From the NCBI GenBank assembly GCA_015680905.1, contig CM027382.1, positions 9,211,501-9,275,500 on the forward strand: a stretch of 64,000 nt of DNA. Direction: 5' to 3'. Positions 1-12,299 of the stretch are shown one piece after another. The position numbers and the translations under genes were made by a program. Origin of the DNA: Coptis chinensis. Its lineage: Eukaryota; Streptophyta; Magnoliopsida; Ranunculales; Ranunculaceae. Every line of letters starts with the position of its first letter. The stretch's first letter is position 1. The notes below the pieces were generated by a model. It was not told the DNA's origin. It searched no databases and saw nothing but the letters and a program-made list of their open reading frames with translations.

Positions 1-450
1 ATTTTTATGTTTGTAATAGGTTATGAGGGTATTTTCTTAAGTTAGAAGTATTTTCTTAATTAAGAGGTTGAACTGTTGAAGACTTGAAGTTTGTTTAACA
101 GGTTAATGAAGCATGAACTGATGAACTGCTATGTTAATGTTAATTTAGTGTTTAACAGGTTGATTTTGATGAATAAGGTACTGCCGCAGCTTTTAACAGG
201 TTAATTTAGAACATGATTCGGACTGTACCAGGTGATAAGGTCCATGAAATCACGAAAGCCCATCACGAAATCATGAAAGCCCATGTTTAGTGATCGGATC
301 GGATATTATCCGATATCCGATTCGGATATCGGATATCGGATTCGGACATTATTTTACACATCCGGTCGGATTCGGATGTGAGTAATAAATTTCGGATTCG
401 GATTCGGATGTAGGCATATCCGAATCCGAAACTATCCGTTTGCAGCCCTA
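1..450 (+). mobile_element. hAT transposon terminal fragment (rest lies outside the window)
   Basis: Bases 1-450 are the near-exact reverse complement of the left end of the hAT element at 45412, followed without a break by the sequence at 56326-56470. The terminus reads TTTGCAGCCCTA at 439-450, matching the TAGGGCTGC end of the hAT at 45412. Subterminal CGGATTCGGATATC-type repeats fill about 295-445. The expected 8-bp target duplication would be gtttagct just after 450, but the partner end is outside the window. The Mutator-like element present in the 45-kb copy is absent here. Orientation is opposite to that copy. Confidence 0.88.
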
Positions 451-599
451 GTTTAGCTTAGCTACAATTGGGCCGGTCTGGGCTTAGTAGGGTTGGGTAC
501 TTGGGCCATTACTCCCTTACCCGTTCTGAACAGTCAACACCATTTCGTTTCGCCGACTGAATATTCCAAAACAACATCATCCGAAATTCCAGGCTTCTC

Positions 600-754
600 G
601 ATATTCAAAAAATCAAAGATGACGTGTCATTATTTAATACGATAGAAACACAATCCCCTCTCTTCGTCTTACTCTCCACTCAAAATTCTAGGCATCTCCA
701 TTTTTCTTTCAAAAAAATTTCCTCATTCAAAATAAAACAACCCATTTTCCATCA
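600..754 (+). promoter_or_regulatory. Putative promoter and 5' UTR of thioredoxin m
   Basis: A TATA-like TATTTAATA lies at 631-639, with a G-box/ABRE-like GACGTGTCA directly upstream at 621-629. A pyrimidine-rich stretch (about 655-690, CTCTCTTCGTC type) and an A-rich leader follow up to the ATG at 755. This arrangement is usual for a light-responsive plant plastid-protein gene. The transcription start is inferred, not seen. Bases 451-600 show no other recognisable feature. Confidence 0.5.
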
Positions 755-3634
755 ATGGCTACAGTACTTGAATCAGTAATAATTCCACGTCATTCAAGCT
801 CAAAACCAACACCAGTAATGGTTTCTTCACTTGCCCCACTTGCACAAACTGTAAAAATCCAATCTTTACCTCAATTTAATGGTTTGAGAACTCATTTTCA
901 GTATTCAAAGTGTACATTTGTGTCAAAGAATGCTAGAATTGTTCGTAGGGGAGGAAGAGTTGTTTGTGAAGCTCAAGATACTGCACTTGATGGTGAGTAA
1001 TCAGCTTAGTCTTATGTTATATTGTTTAGAGTTGTGATTGTACTTAGAGATATTGTGGACTAGTGTATAAATTTATGTGAAGTGGAGTGCTTGTTAGTTA
1101 ATATGAGTAAATGGATTCCGTTACGATACATTGTATGAATTTGTCTTGTTGAGTAGATTGATTTCTAAGGCTAGACTATTGTCCTCATTTTTAGGAATCT
1201 GTTTTTTTCAAATTTGTTTTCACTTTTTCCATAATAGTGTTTGGAATTTCCATAATAAATTTTAATAGAGGTTAGGCTGACAAAGATGATATAGACCTAA
1301 CAATTGGTGCTGAGTTAATGATTATAAGATGTGAGGAGCAGGAATCAAGGGTCGATGGTTTGACTCCTAACGTCTTAGGATGACAAAGGTGATATAGACC
1401 TGAGGGGGGGGGAGGCGGTGGAGGATTTTACAACTTCTACGCTCTAATGTATGTTAAATATATCCACACTAGATAGCTTCCAAGGGGTCAATTATAATTT
1501 TACAATTTGAAACTTTACAACATGGGTGTCACTTGGAGTGACGTTCGAGTTGGAAATAAAGAGGGACGTCTCTCCAAGTGACATCTGTGCTCATTTTTAT
1601 ATAGTAGAAATTACTTATTTAAAACTCCGGTGTCACTCTAAGTGACGTCCGAGCTTATTTTAAAACTGGGGCGTCACACCAAGTGACGTCCGAATCTTTT
1701 ACCAACTTGTATCCGGATGGGGAATTCTCCACTCGGTCTACTAGCTATTATCTACGGTTTGCATCCCCCATTCAGAGGGTATTTTAATATATATTTTTGG
1801 GATTTTGGGGGGGGGGGTAAACTTATCTTATACGGTTTACACCCTTCCATTGGAGTTGCCCTAACAATTAGTGTTTATTTAATTGACTGTTTGACACATA
1901 TAAGTGTTGAATATCAAAAATAAAGACTTATGTAAGTGTTACATTATAGTAGAGAAATTTGCCTAGAAGTGACCAGAGAGATTGAACCTTCTTGCTTTGG
2001 ATTGTAACAATAGCTTTCAAACTGTGCCAGTCAATGTGTAGGAGTGCCGATTATTTGTTCTGTTGGAGGGAATGTTTTGTGAATCCAGTGGAAACCCCAG
2101 GTACATAAAAGGAAGAAAAATTGATTTAGGAAACTTTGGGGATTACTCCCCAAAATCTTTGACACTTTAGTCTTTCAACGTAAGTTTATTTTTGTGTAGA
2201 CATTGGGCAGATTTCTGCATTTTCCCCTACTCCATCAAGCACTATCTTTAGGCTTGATCTAGTTCTAAAGAACTGCGTAGTTCTAAAACCATGATTTAGG
2301 CACACAATTGAGTCAGCTGTCAGCATGAATAATAAGTCTGTATTTGATTTATATGTTATGATAACTATGGGATATCGAAAGAGCAATTCCTCTGAGGAAT
2401 ACTTAAATTTCTTTGGTAGATGGTGATTCAGATAACTTGTAACTTGCTGATAAAGTTGAGGATGTGTAGTTACTTCTATGACATCAATTAGTACAAGATG
2501 TACATAAGTCAGCACTATTTGCTCTGAAAGGAAAATGATGCAATCACAATTGCAATAAAACAAATTATACTAATTCTCAACTAAAAACGATTCAATTCAA
2601 TCCCAAAAACTACTATAGCCGAAGGCCTACATGATTATCTATAGCCTTAGAAGGCTTACAATTTAGAAACCAATTGAAAAGGAATAACTAGAAATAACCT
2701 AAAAAGAAAGCAGCCTAACTAGAATTATTAACTATAAATCACATCAGAAAATGATTTATTTTTGTGGCGACTAAATTTGGTCTCGCTTTCAATGATCGTT
2801 TTAACGTAGGATTTCCAGTGTTACTCGTGTATAATGGTCTAATGACCAAACAAAGCATCTCGATGACAAAATGTTATAAGGTGCCTGAAAGTGTTGAGCA
2901 AACTTGTTTTTTCCTTTAGGATTCTAGTGTCCTGCAAATTATCTTCAAGATTTAAACAAGCTTAACTGTATACCTATCCAATCAAAATTTGGATTGTAGT
3001 TTGCATGAAGAATGAGAAGGCATTTGGGGTAAGGCCTTAGTGTTTTGGAAGATCGTCACATGGTGACTGGAAACTGGTGTTTTACTAAATTTGATGATTA
3101 TTTTTTGTATATCAGTTTCCTTGAGTACCAAAAGATATTGTAAATTTGTAGAAATTTTGTTCTATATAATTAATTACTGTATATTTACATATGTTGACTT
3201 TTTGGGGACAAGTAAGTTGATTTCCTTTTATTAACTAACTTAACCAAATTCTCAACTGATATGAAATCTTGGTCCTGTTATTATACCGATAGTTATGTTT
3301 CTCTGCTAATGTTCATGCAGTTCCATCTGTCACTGATAAAACATGGGAGTCGTTAGTTCTCAAGGCTGATGTTCCTGTGCTGGTTGAGTTTTGGGCCCCT
3401 TGGTGTGGCCCCTGCCGGATGATCCTCCCTGTAATAGCCGAGCTTTCAAAACAGTATGCAGGTAAACTTAATTGCTACAAACTTAATACTGATGAAAGCC
3501 CTTTAACTGCAACCCAATATGGGATTCGAAGTATCCCAACTGTAATGATCTTCAAGGATGGGGTGAAGAAAGATGCAGTCATTGGTGCAGTGCCGAGGGC
3601 CACTCTGGTTTCTAGCATTGATAAATTCGTGTAA
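755..3634 (+). CDS. Chloroplast thioredoxin, m-type (two exons: 755-992 and 3321-3634)
   Basis: The spliced product is 183 residues. Residues 1 to about 72 are rich in Ser, Thr, Arg and Lys and look like a plastid transit peptide. The thioredoxin fold follows, with the redox-active site WCGPC at residues 107-111, the FWAP context before it, and the cis-proline of SIPT at residue 152. The donor is TG|GTGAGT at 993 and the acceptor is TGCAG at 3320; the split Val codon is residue 80. The m-type assignment rests on the overall sequence style ([30 protein letters not shown]). In the family, ferredoxin-thioredoxin reductase reduces these proteins, and they in turn reduce stromal enzymes. The frame is intact, with no defects. 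It is the only clearly functional host gene in the window. The 2.3-kb intron is long for this family. Confidence 0.95.
993..3320 (+). other. Intron of the thioredoxin m gene
   Basis: This is a GT-AG intron of 2328 bp. It holds a small family of direct repeats (1528-1695), a duplicated phrase around gatatagacct at about 1290 and 1390, and homopolymer G runs near 1410 and 1810. No transposon ends, RNA gene or coding sequence were recognised in the remainder. Confidence 0.85.
1528..1695. repeat. Four diverged GTCAC..AAGTGACGTCCGA repeats in the intron
   Basis: Four copies of a motif pairing GTCAC with (A)AGTGACGTC lie at about 1528, 1567, 1631 and 1672, spaced 40-64 bp apart. Each copy is itself a short imperfect palindrome. 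They could be the remains of an old transposon's subterminal repeats, but no terminal inverted repeats or target duplication were found around them. Confidence 0.5.
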
Positions 3635-4038
3635 ATGTATGCAAATGTCTTCGCAAGCATCAGAAGGAGTCGTTGGAGATGATTCTTTAAAATGTTTTGG
3701 TGTAATTTCCTTGTTCTCTTGTATGGATATGTTTTTCCTGTATTTAGTAAAAATTCACTTTTTCTTTTGGCAGCAATGAGGCAAATTTTTCTTTAGTTCT
3801 TTAGTTTACTTGTTTTTGTCCAATTATTTCTTAGCCACTACGCATACTGATTGATTGCATGCTATAAAATCTGCCTTCTGTCTCTGTTTTTGGTTTTCAA
3901 TTTATTTCATGTGAACTCCAGGGAGGGCCAAATAGACAACCCAAAGACCCAAAACGAAGTTCAGCCGTTCAGGGTAGGGTGAAGTGCAAGTATCGTCGAA
4001 AGATGTGAAAACTAGTTCACGATGATTTTCCCTATTTC
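3635..4038 (+). other. 3' UTR and downstream flank of thioredoxin m
   Basis: The 3' UTR begins after the TAA at 3632-3634. There is no single canonical AATAAA; T-rich and AT-rich stretches follow to about 3850. No other gene is visible before the transposon at 4042. Confidence 0.5.
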
Positions 4039-4375
4039 TTAGAGCATCTTTAGGAGTGATATTTTCTTAGCATTAAATACCAAATTTCCAACAATTTGGT
4101 GTTTTTTCATCTTCAGGAGAGTCACGTGTTGATGAAAACACCAAAAAAACACCAAACTAAACACCAAATCGGCCAAAATTTGGTTCAAGTTTTGGTGCTG
4201 TATCAAATTTCTCTCATGGTGTTGGAAAAACCGTACGGTTTTTCTAACACTGCTTGGGCTTGGGCTGCTAAGTGGGCTTCTATGGCGCAGTTTTGCCAAC
4301 ACAGCCTGGGCTTGAGCTTCTATTGGCGCGGTTTTGCCAACACCGCGTGCGTTATTTTTAAAAATTAGGAATTGT

Positions 4376-4540
4376 GTTATTGTATCTAAAAATGATAAAA
4401 ATGATTATGATTATGTATCTAAAATGATAAAAATGATCCAAAACCTATGATTATGATTATGTATCCAAAATGATAAAAATGATCCAAAATCTATGATTAT
4501 GATCCAATATCCAAAATGATCCAAAACCTATCATATTACA
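4376..4540. repeat. Tandem AT-rich repeat in the 3' flank of the PMD gene
   Basis: Units of about 55-60 bp containing ATGATAAAAATGATCCAAAA and TATGATTATGATTATGTATC are repeated roughly three times, with deletions. No coding potential. Confidence 0.6.
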
Positions 4541-4546
4541 TAAAAT

Positions 4547-4737
4547 TTATTTAGTTTTCTTCTTACGCCCATTACCACTCGATGCGTCTCCTCTCTCTAT
4601 TTGGATATTCCGAAGCTACTCCTCTAAGTTCTTAACCTGAGAACCAAGATCTTCTTTGTCTACACGAAGGTTAACTACCTCAGCCTGAAGTTCCTCATAT
4701 CCCTGATGTTGTTGCGTGTACGCCTGCTGAATATCCT
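4547..4737 (-). pseudogene. PMD gene, last coding segment beyond the gypsy insertion
   Basis: On the minus strand, 4737-4547 continues the coiled-coil tail that stops at 16635. The frame joins across the 5-bp target duplication atcct. This part starts with a Gln- and Glu-rich stretch (QQAYTQQHQGYEELQAEV) and ends in a basic GRKKKTK followed by TAA at 4547-4549. One in-frame TAG lies at about 4614. The two halves are now 11.9 kb apart, so the gene is disrupted. Confidence 0.7.
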
Positions 4738-5212
4738 TGTTTCGACCCCCACCTACGTGGCAAACGTCCATTAGTAGGGGTCTCTATTTTATTCATTTAA
4801 TCAACGGGGCTAAAGCCCAATTCGCAATATCGTGGATCGATGTCTGAGGCCCATTAACTTCATGTGTGTAATCGTGAACCTTAGCCACATGGCTTGCCAC
4901 TAATATCGTTGATTTATGTCGATTCATTTCTTATCAAAGAGATAGTTATCGGTTAGCGGTTATACTTCTATCACAATTACTCAAGATACAAGATTACTTG
5001 AGCTACAAGGACTCTCTATTCTACTTCTATAAATATCAAACTATTTTTCATAAGGAACTACGTGGAAACTTGATCCCAGAGAATAGATCTTGGAGTGCGT
5101 AGGCGACCATTATTTGGTTCGGTTTCATCTCCCCAACATCAAATTCCTCTGTTTCTTAGTGTGTTCTTTACCATTGCTCTCGTTGTGTTGAAGCGGTTTT
5201 CTTGCCAAAACA
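4738..5212 (+). repeat. 5' LTR of Gypsy-1
   Basis: 475 bp, TGTTTCGACCCCC to CCAAAACA. It is clearly homologous to the LTR at 16157-16629 and, in reverse, to those of Gypsy-2 (32779-33258 and 39638-40113). Confidence 0.93.
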
Positions 5213-5232
5213 TAATTGGCCGCCTATGGGGA
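5213..5232 (+). other. Primer binding site region of Gypsy-1
   Basis: The sequence TAATTGGCCGCCTATGGGGA directly after the LTR is a decayed form of the TTGGCGCCGTCTGTGGGG site seen in Gypsy-2. The TGGCGCCG core is typical of gypsy elements primed by an Asp-type tRNA. Confidence 0.6.
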
Positions 5233-5265
5233 ATTTAGAATTCATTATCACGTGAAACAATCAAG

Positions 5266-7450
5266 ATGGTAAGCACAAGAAGCCGGACCAAATAGTCAAC
5301 ATATTCCTCCTACTAACAAGAATCGCAACCCTCGAAATTCAAAATCGCCAATGCATGAACCGTTGAACAATCAAGTTGCTCCTAGTAGTAGAATCAATTC
5401 TCAACATCCAATAGCGATTGCCACCGCCTCCTCAAAGGTCGTCTACAACAACCCGGCACCAACCCTTATAGCCTTGCAACAAGAAAACCGACAAGTCGGT
5501 GAGTCCTCCATGCGGTCCGCCCGTTTGTCCATATCGATCCGCCCGGTTGACATGGATATGGACATGGACATTACTCTCACGCCAACTAGCGGAAAAGGTG
5601 ATAGTAACGACCCAATTCACCCCTAATACGGTTGATCGGGAGTTACGACGAGTCAAAAATTTAAACAGGAACTTGAGAAGGAAGCCGGCAAAAGAGGCAA
5701 AGCGGTGGGCGATGTTGCAAATTCAACAACATCAAGGCGACCCACCACGGGGGACCAGCCATTCCGGTGTATGGGACCGTCTTGACGATCCACTTTGTCG
5801 CCCTCGAAGAACGTGCTATTTCTCAAGCACAATCAACCCGATTACGCTCTACAGGAGTAATGACCCTATTACCCGTACTTATGGGGAGAATCGGATTGGC
5901 GGGGATAACTACTACCCTAGACATGTCCCGATCTCAAAGGGAAGATTTACCTCACGAGAAGCAATTTCGGGGAAGACCGCCATCGAAATATGTTCAACAC
6001 GACCGGAAAGCGGGCATCCGCATAAAGAAAAACAAAACATGGAGAAGTGGTATAATTATTCCGACCACCCGGCCAGGGTGACTACCGCCTAGACAGTCGG
6101 GTTACTGAGGGGATAGACAAAGACAATCACCGGTCGGAGTCGATGCATACCGCCAAAGATCTCTAACTCCAATAAGAGATAATGGAAGGTATCCTTCTCC
6201 ACATGGGCACGGCCGGGCGCCCGGTTATTCGAGCCAATACTTTAACTCTAACGAGAACAACGGTGAAAGAGTTGATTGCAAAAGAACTTAACGATAGAGA
6301 GTCGAGGGATGTAAGAATGAAAAACTTGACCATCGATGATGGCGTGCTTGATAAGTTTTTGATTCGACATTCAAGAAGCTTACCACCATCCCAACTTCAA
6401 ACAACCCGATTTTGAACTTTATGATGAGTCGGAAGGAGATCCTGGCTTGCATGTTCTATCGTTCAAAAATAAGTTGGTGTTATGGGGTGGAGATGATCCG
6501 CTCATATGTAAGCTCTTTCCATTGACTCTAAAGGGAGAAGCATTATCGCTGGTTTAGTTAGTTGCCTTCAAGATCAATTCACCAATTCAATGAACTAGAA
6601 AATCAGTTTGTTAACCGTTTCCGCCATAATTGCAAGACGCCAAAGGATGTCGACTCGCTTCTAAACATCAAGCAACAACGTGACGAGAAGTTACGTACTT
6701 TTGTTACTAGGTTCCGAAAGGCAGCAGCAGATGTTTCGGAAGTTCTTGATGGGATGCTTCTTTTCGCCTTTAAAGAAGCATTATATTATGAAAGAGACAG
6801 AAGTTCGAACTTCATTGTAAGGGATCTTTACCACTCTCTAATTAAAGATGTCCTTTAAAACTCGATCACGATCCGTATGTTAGGGAACAACACATCCGTA
6901 TCGAGGAGAACCTATCGGCGAAAAGCAAAAGGGACAAAGATATTGAGTAAAGATTTTTCGAAAGCAAGAATTTTAAGCCGAAAGCAAGGACGATCGGATC
7001 AACAACATAACGATGGAAAGAATGGCGGTCGAGGAAGCAAGTCAATTTCAATCGTGATGGAAAAACTCTACCGAGCTAAAAACCGACCCGCTCAATGCCA
7101 AGTACTCATTATATATGAGAAGTTGAAAAGTGGGAATCTTCTTTCCCGCCTTTATCCACTTTTCGGAAGATACCAAAGCGACAAAGGGACAAAGATTTGT
7201 GGTGTAAATTCCATAATGACTATGGCCATGAGAATGAGAGAACTTTGTCGCTCTCGGGTCGGATTGAAAATTAGTGGAGAAAGGACTTTTAAATGAATAT
7301 CTTATTAAAACTCTCAACAATTCTTTGCAACTTATGAGCATGTCATTAATGTTTCCCATTCTCATGTTGAGTCTCTTTCCAAAAGTCGAGTAAGAATCAA
7401 AAGCGTTTGAAAGTTAGTTATGTTGGTGAGTTTAATCATTATCAACAAAG
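5266..7450 (+). pseudogene. Gypsy-1 gag (degenerate)
   Basis: Reading starts at the ATG at 5266 (MVSTRS), with a stop within ten codons and repeated frame changes after that. An Asn-, Gln- and Pro-rich N-terminal part (5351-5500) is followed by an Arg-rich stretch. The recognisable retrotransposon gag core lies at 6562-6858, with SRSIHQFNELENQFVNRF, LLNIKQQRDEKLRTFVTRFR and FKEALYY, the usual Ty3/gypsy capsid helices. The same core, nearly identical, occurs in Gypsy-2 at 38628-38440. No zinc knuckle could be made out in the decayed 3' part. Confidence 0.75.
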
Positions 7451-7555
7451 TCGATTTTGTCAAAGGAATCCGGACCGAAACTTCGAAGAAGAGCCCCTCC
7501 GATTCATCGATGATGATCTCCGTGGTGTATATATCACTATGACGCAGTTATAATT

Positions 7556-10500
7556 TACGTGTCTATAGGTGCTTCTCGTGTTCAACGGGTAATGATCGAC
7601 GACCACGGGGCCACTTCCAACGTCATTTTCGGTGGATGTTATTCTCAGATGCAACTTCGCGAGGGTATGATCATCGCCGAAGATAATCCTATCATCGGTT
7701 TTGACAGGACAACATCTTCAACGGTTGGAAGAATTACCTTACCAATCAAATTAATGAACAAAGAAGTTGAGCTCGATTTCTTATTGATGGATTTATCGAT
7801 CCCACTATAACACAATTTTGGGCGAGATTGGATACATTCCATGGAACGTAGTCTCCACATTTCATCGATTGTGTCAAGTTCCCATTCTCCGGGCATATTT
7901 GCAAGGTTAAGTAGTGACCGGTATCGCCCATTCCTATTATGACAAAGCAATGAATGACTATAAAAATCTGAAGTTCGAGGTAATACGATCCTTGCAAGTG
8001 CCACCTTGATTCTGATTACCAAGCGGCGTGCCCTCCATCTATAATATTGAGGCTCATGTGCAAGGGTCACGCCCGACGATGGATCGACTTTTGGAAGTGC
8101 AAGTAGGAGATTCATTGAGAAGAAACCACTTTTATTTCCATTGAACTTTTCGGGTAGAACAACAAGAGTTGGTTTCCCTTTTTATTGAAATAAAGCGTAT
8201 CTTCGCTTGGAAAATTGAGGAAATGCCGGAAATAGACCATACATTTGCTGTCATAAACTTGACATTGATCCAAGTTTCGGGCCGGTTAAGCCAAAACCAA
8301 GAAGAATGGCACCGATCGAAGCTCAAAGTTAAAGAGGAGATTGATAAGCTACTTGCGGTTAACTTTATCCGACGAAGTTACTTACCCAAAATGGCTTGCT
8401 AATGTCAATTGATTGCCAAAAAGAACGGACAAATCAGAATTTGTATTGACTTTACAAACCTTAACGCGGCTTGTCCGATTCATCCGTATCCATTGCCACG
8501 AATTTCGAACTAGTGGATGCCACTTTGGGATTCCAACGCCTATCTTTCATGGATGCTTCTTTGAGGGTACTACCGGATCTCTTTGAATGTTGATGACCAA
8601 GAGTTCACCGCTTTCATTATCGACCAAGGCATTTTCGCTACAACTTTGTTATGCCTTTTGGTGCGAAAAATGCCGGTGCAACCTACCAAAAGCTTGTCAA
8701 TACAATTTTTCCGATCCGTTGGGGATAATAATGGAGGCTTATATTGATGATATAGTCGTTAAATCGAAGCTTCTTGGTGATCATCTTTCCGATCTTCAAC
8801 TTGTTTTGATAGGCTTAACAAGTATAACATGAGACTCAATCCGCCAAATGTTCTTTTGGCCTCTCTTCTGGAAAATTTCTGGGATGCCTCATGACTCGTA
8901 GAGGTATTGAGGCTAATCCTGATCAGATACGTGCCGTTATTGATATGCCATCACCAAACAATAAGAAGGAAATTCAACGGCTTCTTCGGGGTCGCTTTGC
9001 CTCTTCATAGATTTATTTCTAAATATTCCGATCGTTGTCATCCCTTCTTCCGGACTTTAAAGGGGGTGGCAACTTGGAACATTGATTGTGAGATGGCATT
9101 GCAACAACTGAAGAAATACTTGGTCAGTCCTCCTATATTGACAAGTCCTTCAATGGGTCAACCAATTGGCATGTACCTAGCGGCTACAACTCAATTTGCC
9201 GTTAGTGGTCGTTTTTTTCGTCGATGATGGTAGACCGTCTTTTTATCGGTAAGGCGTTAACCGAGTTGAGTCTTGTTATTCAAAGATGGAAAAATGGCAC
9301 TTGCATTGGTTCATGCATTTCATCGGTTAAAACCATACTTCGGGGAGGTTGGTCGAGTTTTATCTTGAGTATCCCTTTACGCAAGATCTTTAAGTAATGC
9401 ATAGGAATCAAGCAGATTAATTTGAATGGGAAAGTTATCTTAGTGCATATAATATTGTCTTTGAAAGTCGCATACGGTGAAAAAGGACATGCTCTAGCTT
9501 CTTTGATAGCTGATTTTCGATGATGATGATTCTCCTATTGACAATTTCTTTGCAAGAAGAATCTATGGAAGACATTCGCCACCAATAACGGGGTGACGAA
9601 ACCAACTTGCAAAGCGCAATTCCTAATCAAATTGACCTATGGATTGTTTATTCGGATGGCTCCCATAATAAATCTGGTCGGAATCGGATCGCGTTTTTGT
9701 TAAACCCGGCGGAGAGAAGATTGAGAAATAAATGCGACTTGGCCGCCGCTTCAAATAACGGGCGAAGTATGAGGGCTGCCGTTTGTGCCTTGAGAACGAC
9801 TTTGAAAGCTGGGGGGCGAAAGCTCGGTTATACACGGATTCTCGCCTTTGTAGCCAATCGGTTTGGCGGGTCTTTTGAAGCAAGAGATGACCGTATGGCG
9901 GCTTATCTTGGTTTGATACATAGCCTTGCTCGACAATTTGATAGCATCTCTATCACTTTCAAAGACCGAAATGACATCGTCATGCTGATTCATTGGCTTA
10001 TCTATCCATTTGCCGTTAGAAGCGAAGAGTCAAGACACATCACCTGTGGAGTTCGGAAAAGAGCCAAGCATTGACTTTACGAAAAAAGAATTGCATGACT
10101 TGTATGTACATGAAAGCAATTACTTGTTTTGCTTTATGCTAACAACGAAATACGACCCACGTATAATCGCACCAATCATGACTCGGAAGCGGAAAAGGGA
10201 TATGGAAAATTCACAACATGACCATACTTTGGATCTTCCATTAGAATCTGTAGATCCATTTGTTCCTCCTGAATTTGCTCCCGAAACAGATAGTGAGTTG
10301 GTACATGAAGCAGATGATAGTCCTGAAGTTCCCGATATGATACTATCAGAGCTAGTGATGATCTCCGATGCGCAAGATTGGCGTCTTCCTTATATCCACT
10401 ACTTGCAAGTTTCTTCGCTTCCGCCAGAACCAAAACTCGCTGAAATAATCAAACGTGATGCATGGAAGTTTTTGGTGATATCTGTTACTGATGGAAGTTT

Positions 10501-11586
10501 GCAATTATATCGCAAAGGCTCAGACTTCAAATTTTGGAAGAGATTCACTCCGGCTTATGCGGAAGCTACTCCAAGGGACGAAGTTTAGCTCATAAAGCTA
10601 TGACACAGGGCTATTGGTGGCCAAAGATGCAAAAGGATGCAAAACACCTATCTGAGAGGTGTGAGCCATGCCAAAAAGCGACAATAATATGAGTAAACTC
10701 CCCATATCGAAGTTGCATCCCATGCTAAGCCCGTGGCCATTTGCCAAATGGGGCTTAGACATTATTGGTCCTTTACCTAAAGCTCCAGGTAGTATACGAT
10801 TCCTTCTTGTGGCAACCGATTACTTTACCAAGTGGGTAGAAGCAAAGCCTTTGGTCCAAATCCATGCTTCCAATGTCAAAATGTTTTGTGGAGAAATATT
10901 GTTTGTCGTTTTGGCATCCCCTGCGACACTTGTATCGGATAATGGTAAACAATTCGATCTTTGAAGAAATTCCGGGAGTTACTGTGCTAATTTGAAGATC
11001 GGCATAACTTCTCCGCGACCTTATCATCCATGAAGCCAATGGGCGGGCGAAGCCACCAATAAGGTGATTTTGGCAAACCTAAAGAGGCGTTTGGCGCCAA
11101 AGGAAATTGGGTCAAGGAGTTACCAGCTGTCTTGTGGGCTTATAGGACAACGCCAAAATATTCAACTGCATTATCACCTTTTAACCTTGCATATGGGTCT
11201 TTGAAAGAGTCTTACCTACGTAACTGATTTCCGGTACATCTCGGTCGATTCTTTGTTGAAGCAGTTCCAATGACACTGCTTTGGCTCAGTCAAAAGCTCT
11301 TATTGATGAGGTTCGCTCTGAGGGACTACAACAGCTTATTAAATATCAAGCTGACATGAAACGGAATTACGACAAGAAGATCCGTCCTAAGTCTTTTGCT
11401 CTTGAAGACTGGGTTCTCTGTAGAAACCCAAAGCTTATAGAATCAGGAAAGTTTGGGGAAAATTGGCAAGGACCCTACATCATAGATCGTCCAGCATCTA
11501 ATGGGTCATATTTCCTCCGTACTATTTCTGGAAGAATAATAGAGAAGCCATGGAATGCTTACCACCTTCGCAAGTTTTACCGTTAG
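7556..11586 (+). pseudogene. Gypsy-1 pol: protease, reverse transcriptase, RNase H, integrase (degenerate)
   Basis: Domains appear in gypsy order. The protease region (7559-7810) has MIDDHGATSNVIF, where the usual D-S/T-G has become DDHGA. Reverse transcriptase runs from about 8169 to 8860, with LIAKKNGQIRICIDFTNLNAACP and the catalytic AYIDDIVVKS near 8737. RNase H (9607-10050) has VYSDGS and a C-terminal part with FEARDDRMAAYL. The integrase zinc region (about 10600-10680) has GYWWPKM and CEPCQK. The integrase core (10720-10964) has PFAKWGLDIIGPLPKA and LVSDNGKQF, and its C-terminus is at 11281-11586 with WVLCRNPK and YHLRKFY. Many stops and frame changes separate these pieces, so no full product can be made. 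Confidence 0.88.
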
Positions 11587-12299
11587 GAAATGTTTTGCAA
11601 TTTTACATTACTCCATCAATAACAAATCTATCCATCTATGTATTTCGTTCTATTTTATCCATCAATAAAGGCATTCAACTTCCATTCTCTTAGTTTGGTT
11701 GTCATTTTACATTTCTCTATTCTTCTGTACTTTTACTTTCAACAATGTCATTCATTAACGTTCATTCTAGGGAGGTCGTTCATATTATGCCTTTTTCAGT
11801 CCAAGTAAGTCGCATTCATGCCTACTTGACGGAAATCCGAGTCAATAAGATGGTTATTCTTGCTCGGAACAATTATTGCAATACTCCCACAATACAATAT
11901 CCATGCTAATTCCACTACTAAGGCAATGGCGTTGTGTTTTAGTTTGGTCTCAGTGCACGGATGACGACTTTGAACCCGTGACAACTCCAACAGTTGTCAG
12001 GCCTTGCTTCACGTTCGGTACAAATATTTTAACACCTGAATAGCTAGGTTCATTGAGGACGATCATGTCCCCTTTACCTTTCAATAACCTTCTCCAATTG
12101 TTCTATATTGGGAGCTTTTTCTCTATACATGGGGGCGTCTCGTTCTTTTACATTCATAAATCAACAACACTAAGTTTTATACAGGTATGTTATCTGACAT
12201 CACAATGATATTCAATAGCCAACACATACTTTATTTTTATTTTCATAAAAAGAATTTTTAGCTCTACGGTATTACATACTCGTAATCACATGATCATTG

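Noticed and set aside
1717-2563. Intronic ORFs in the thioredoxin m gene
   Set aside because: Short, low-complexity frames without recognisable domains; the flanking exons join cleanly across them.
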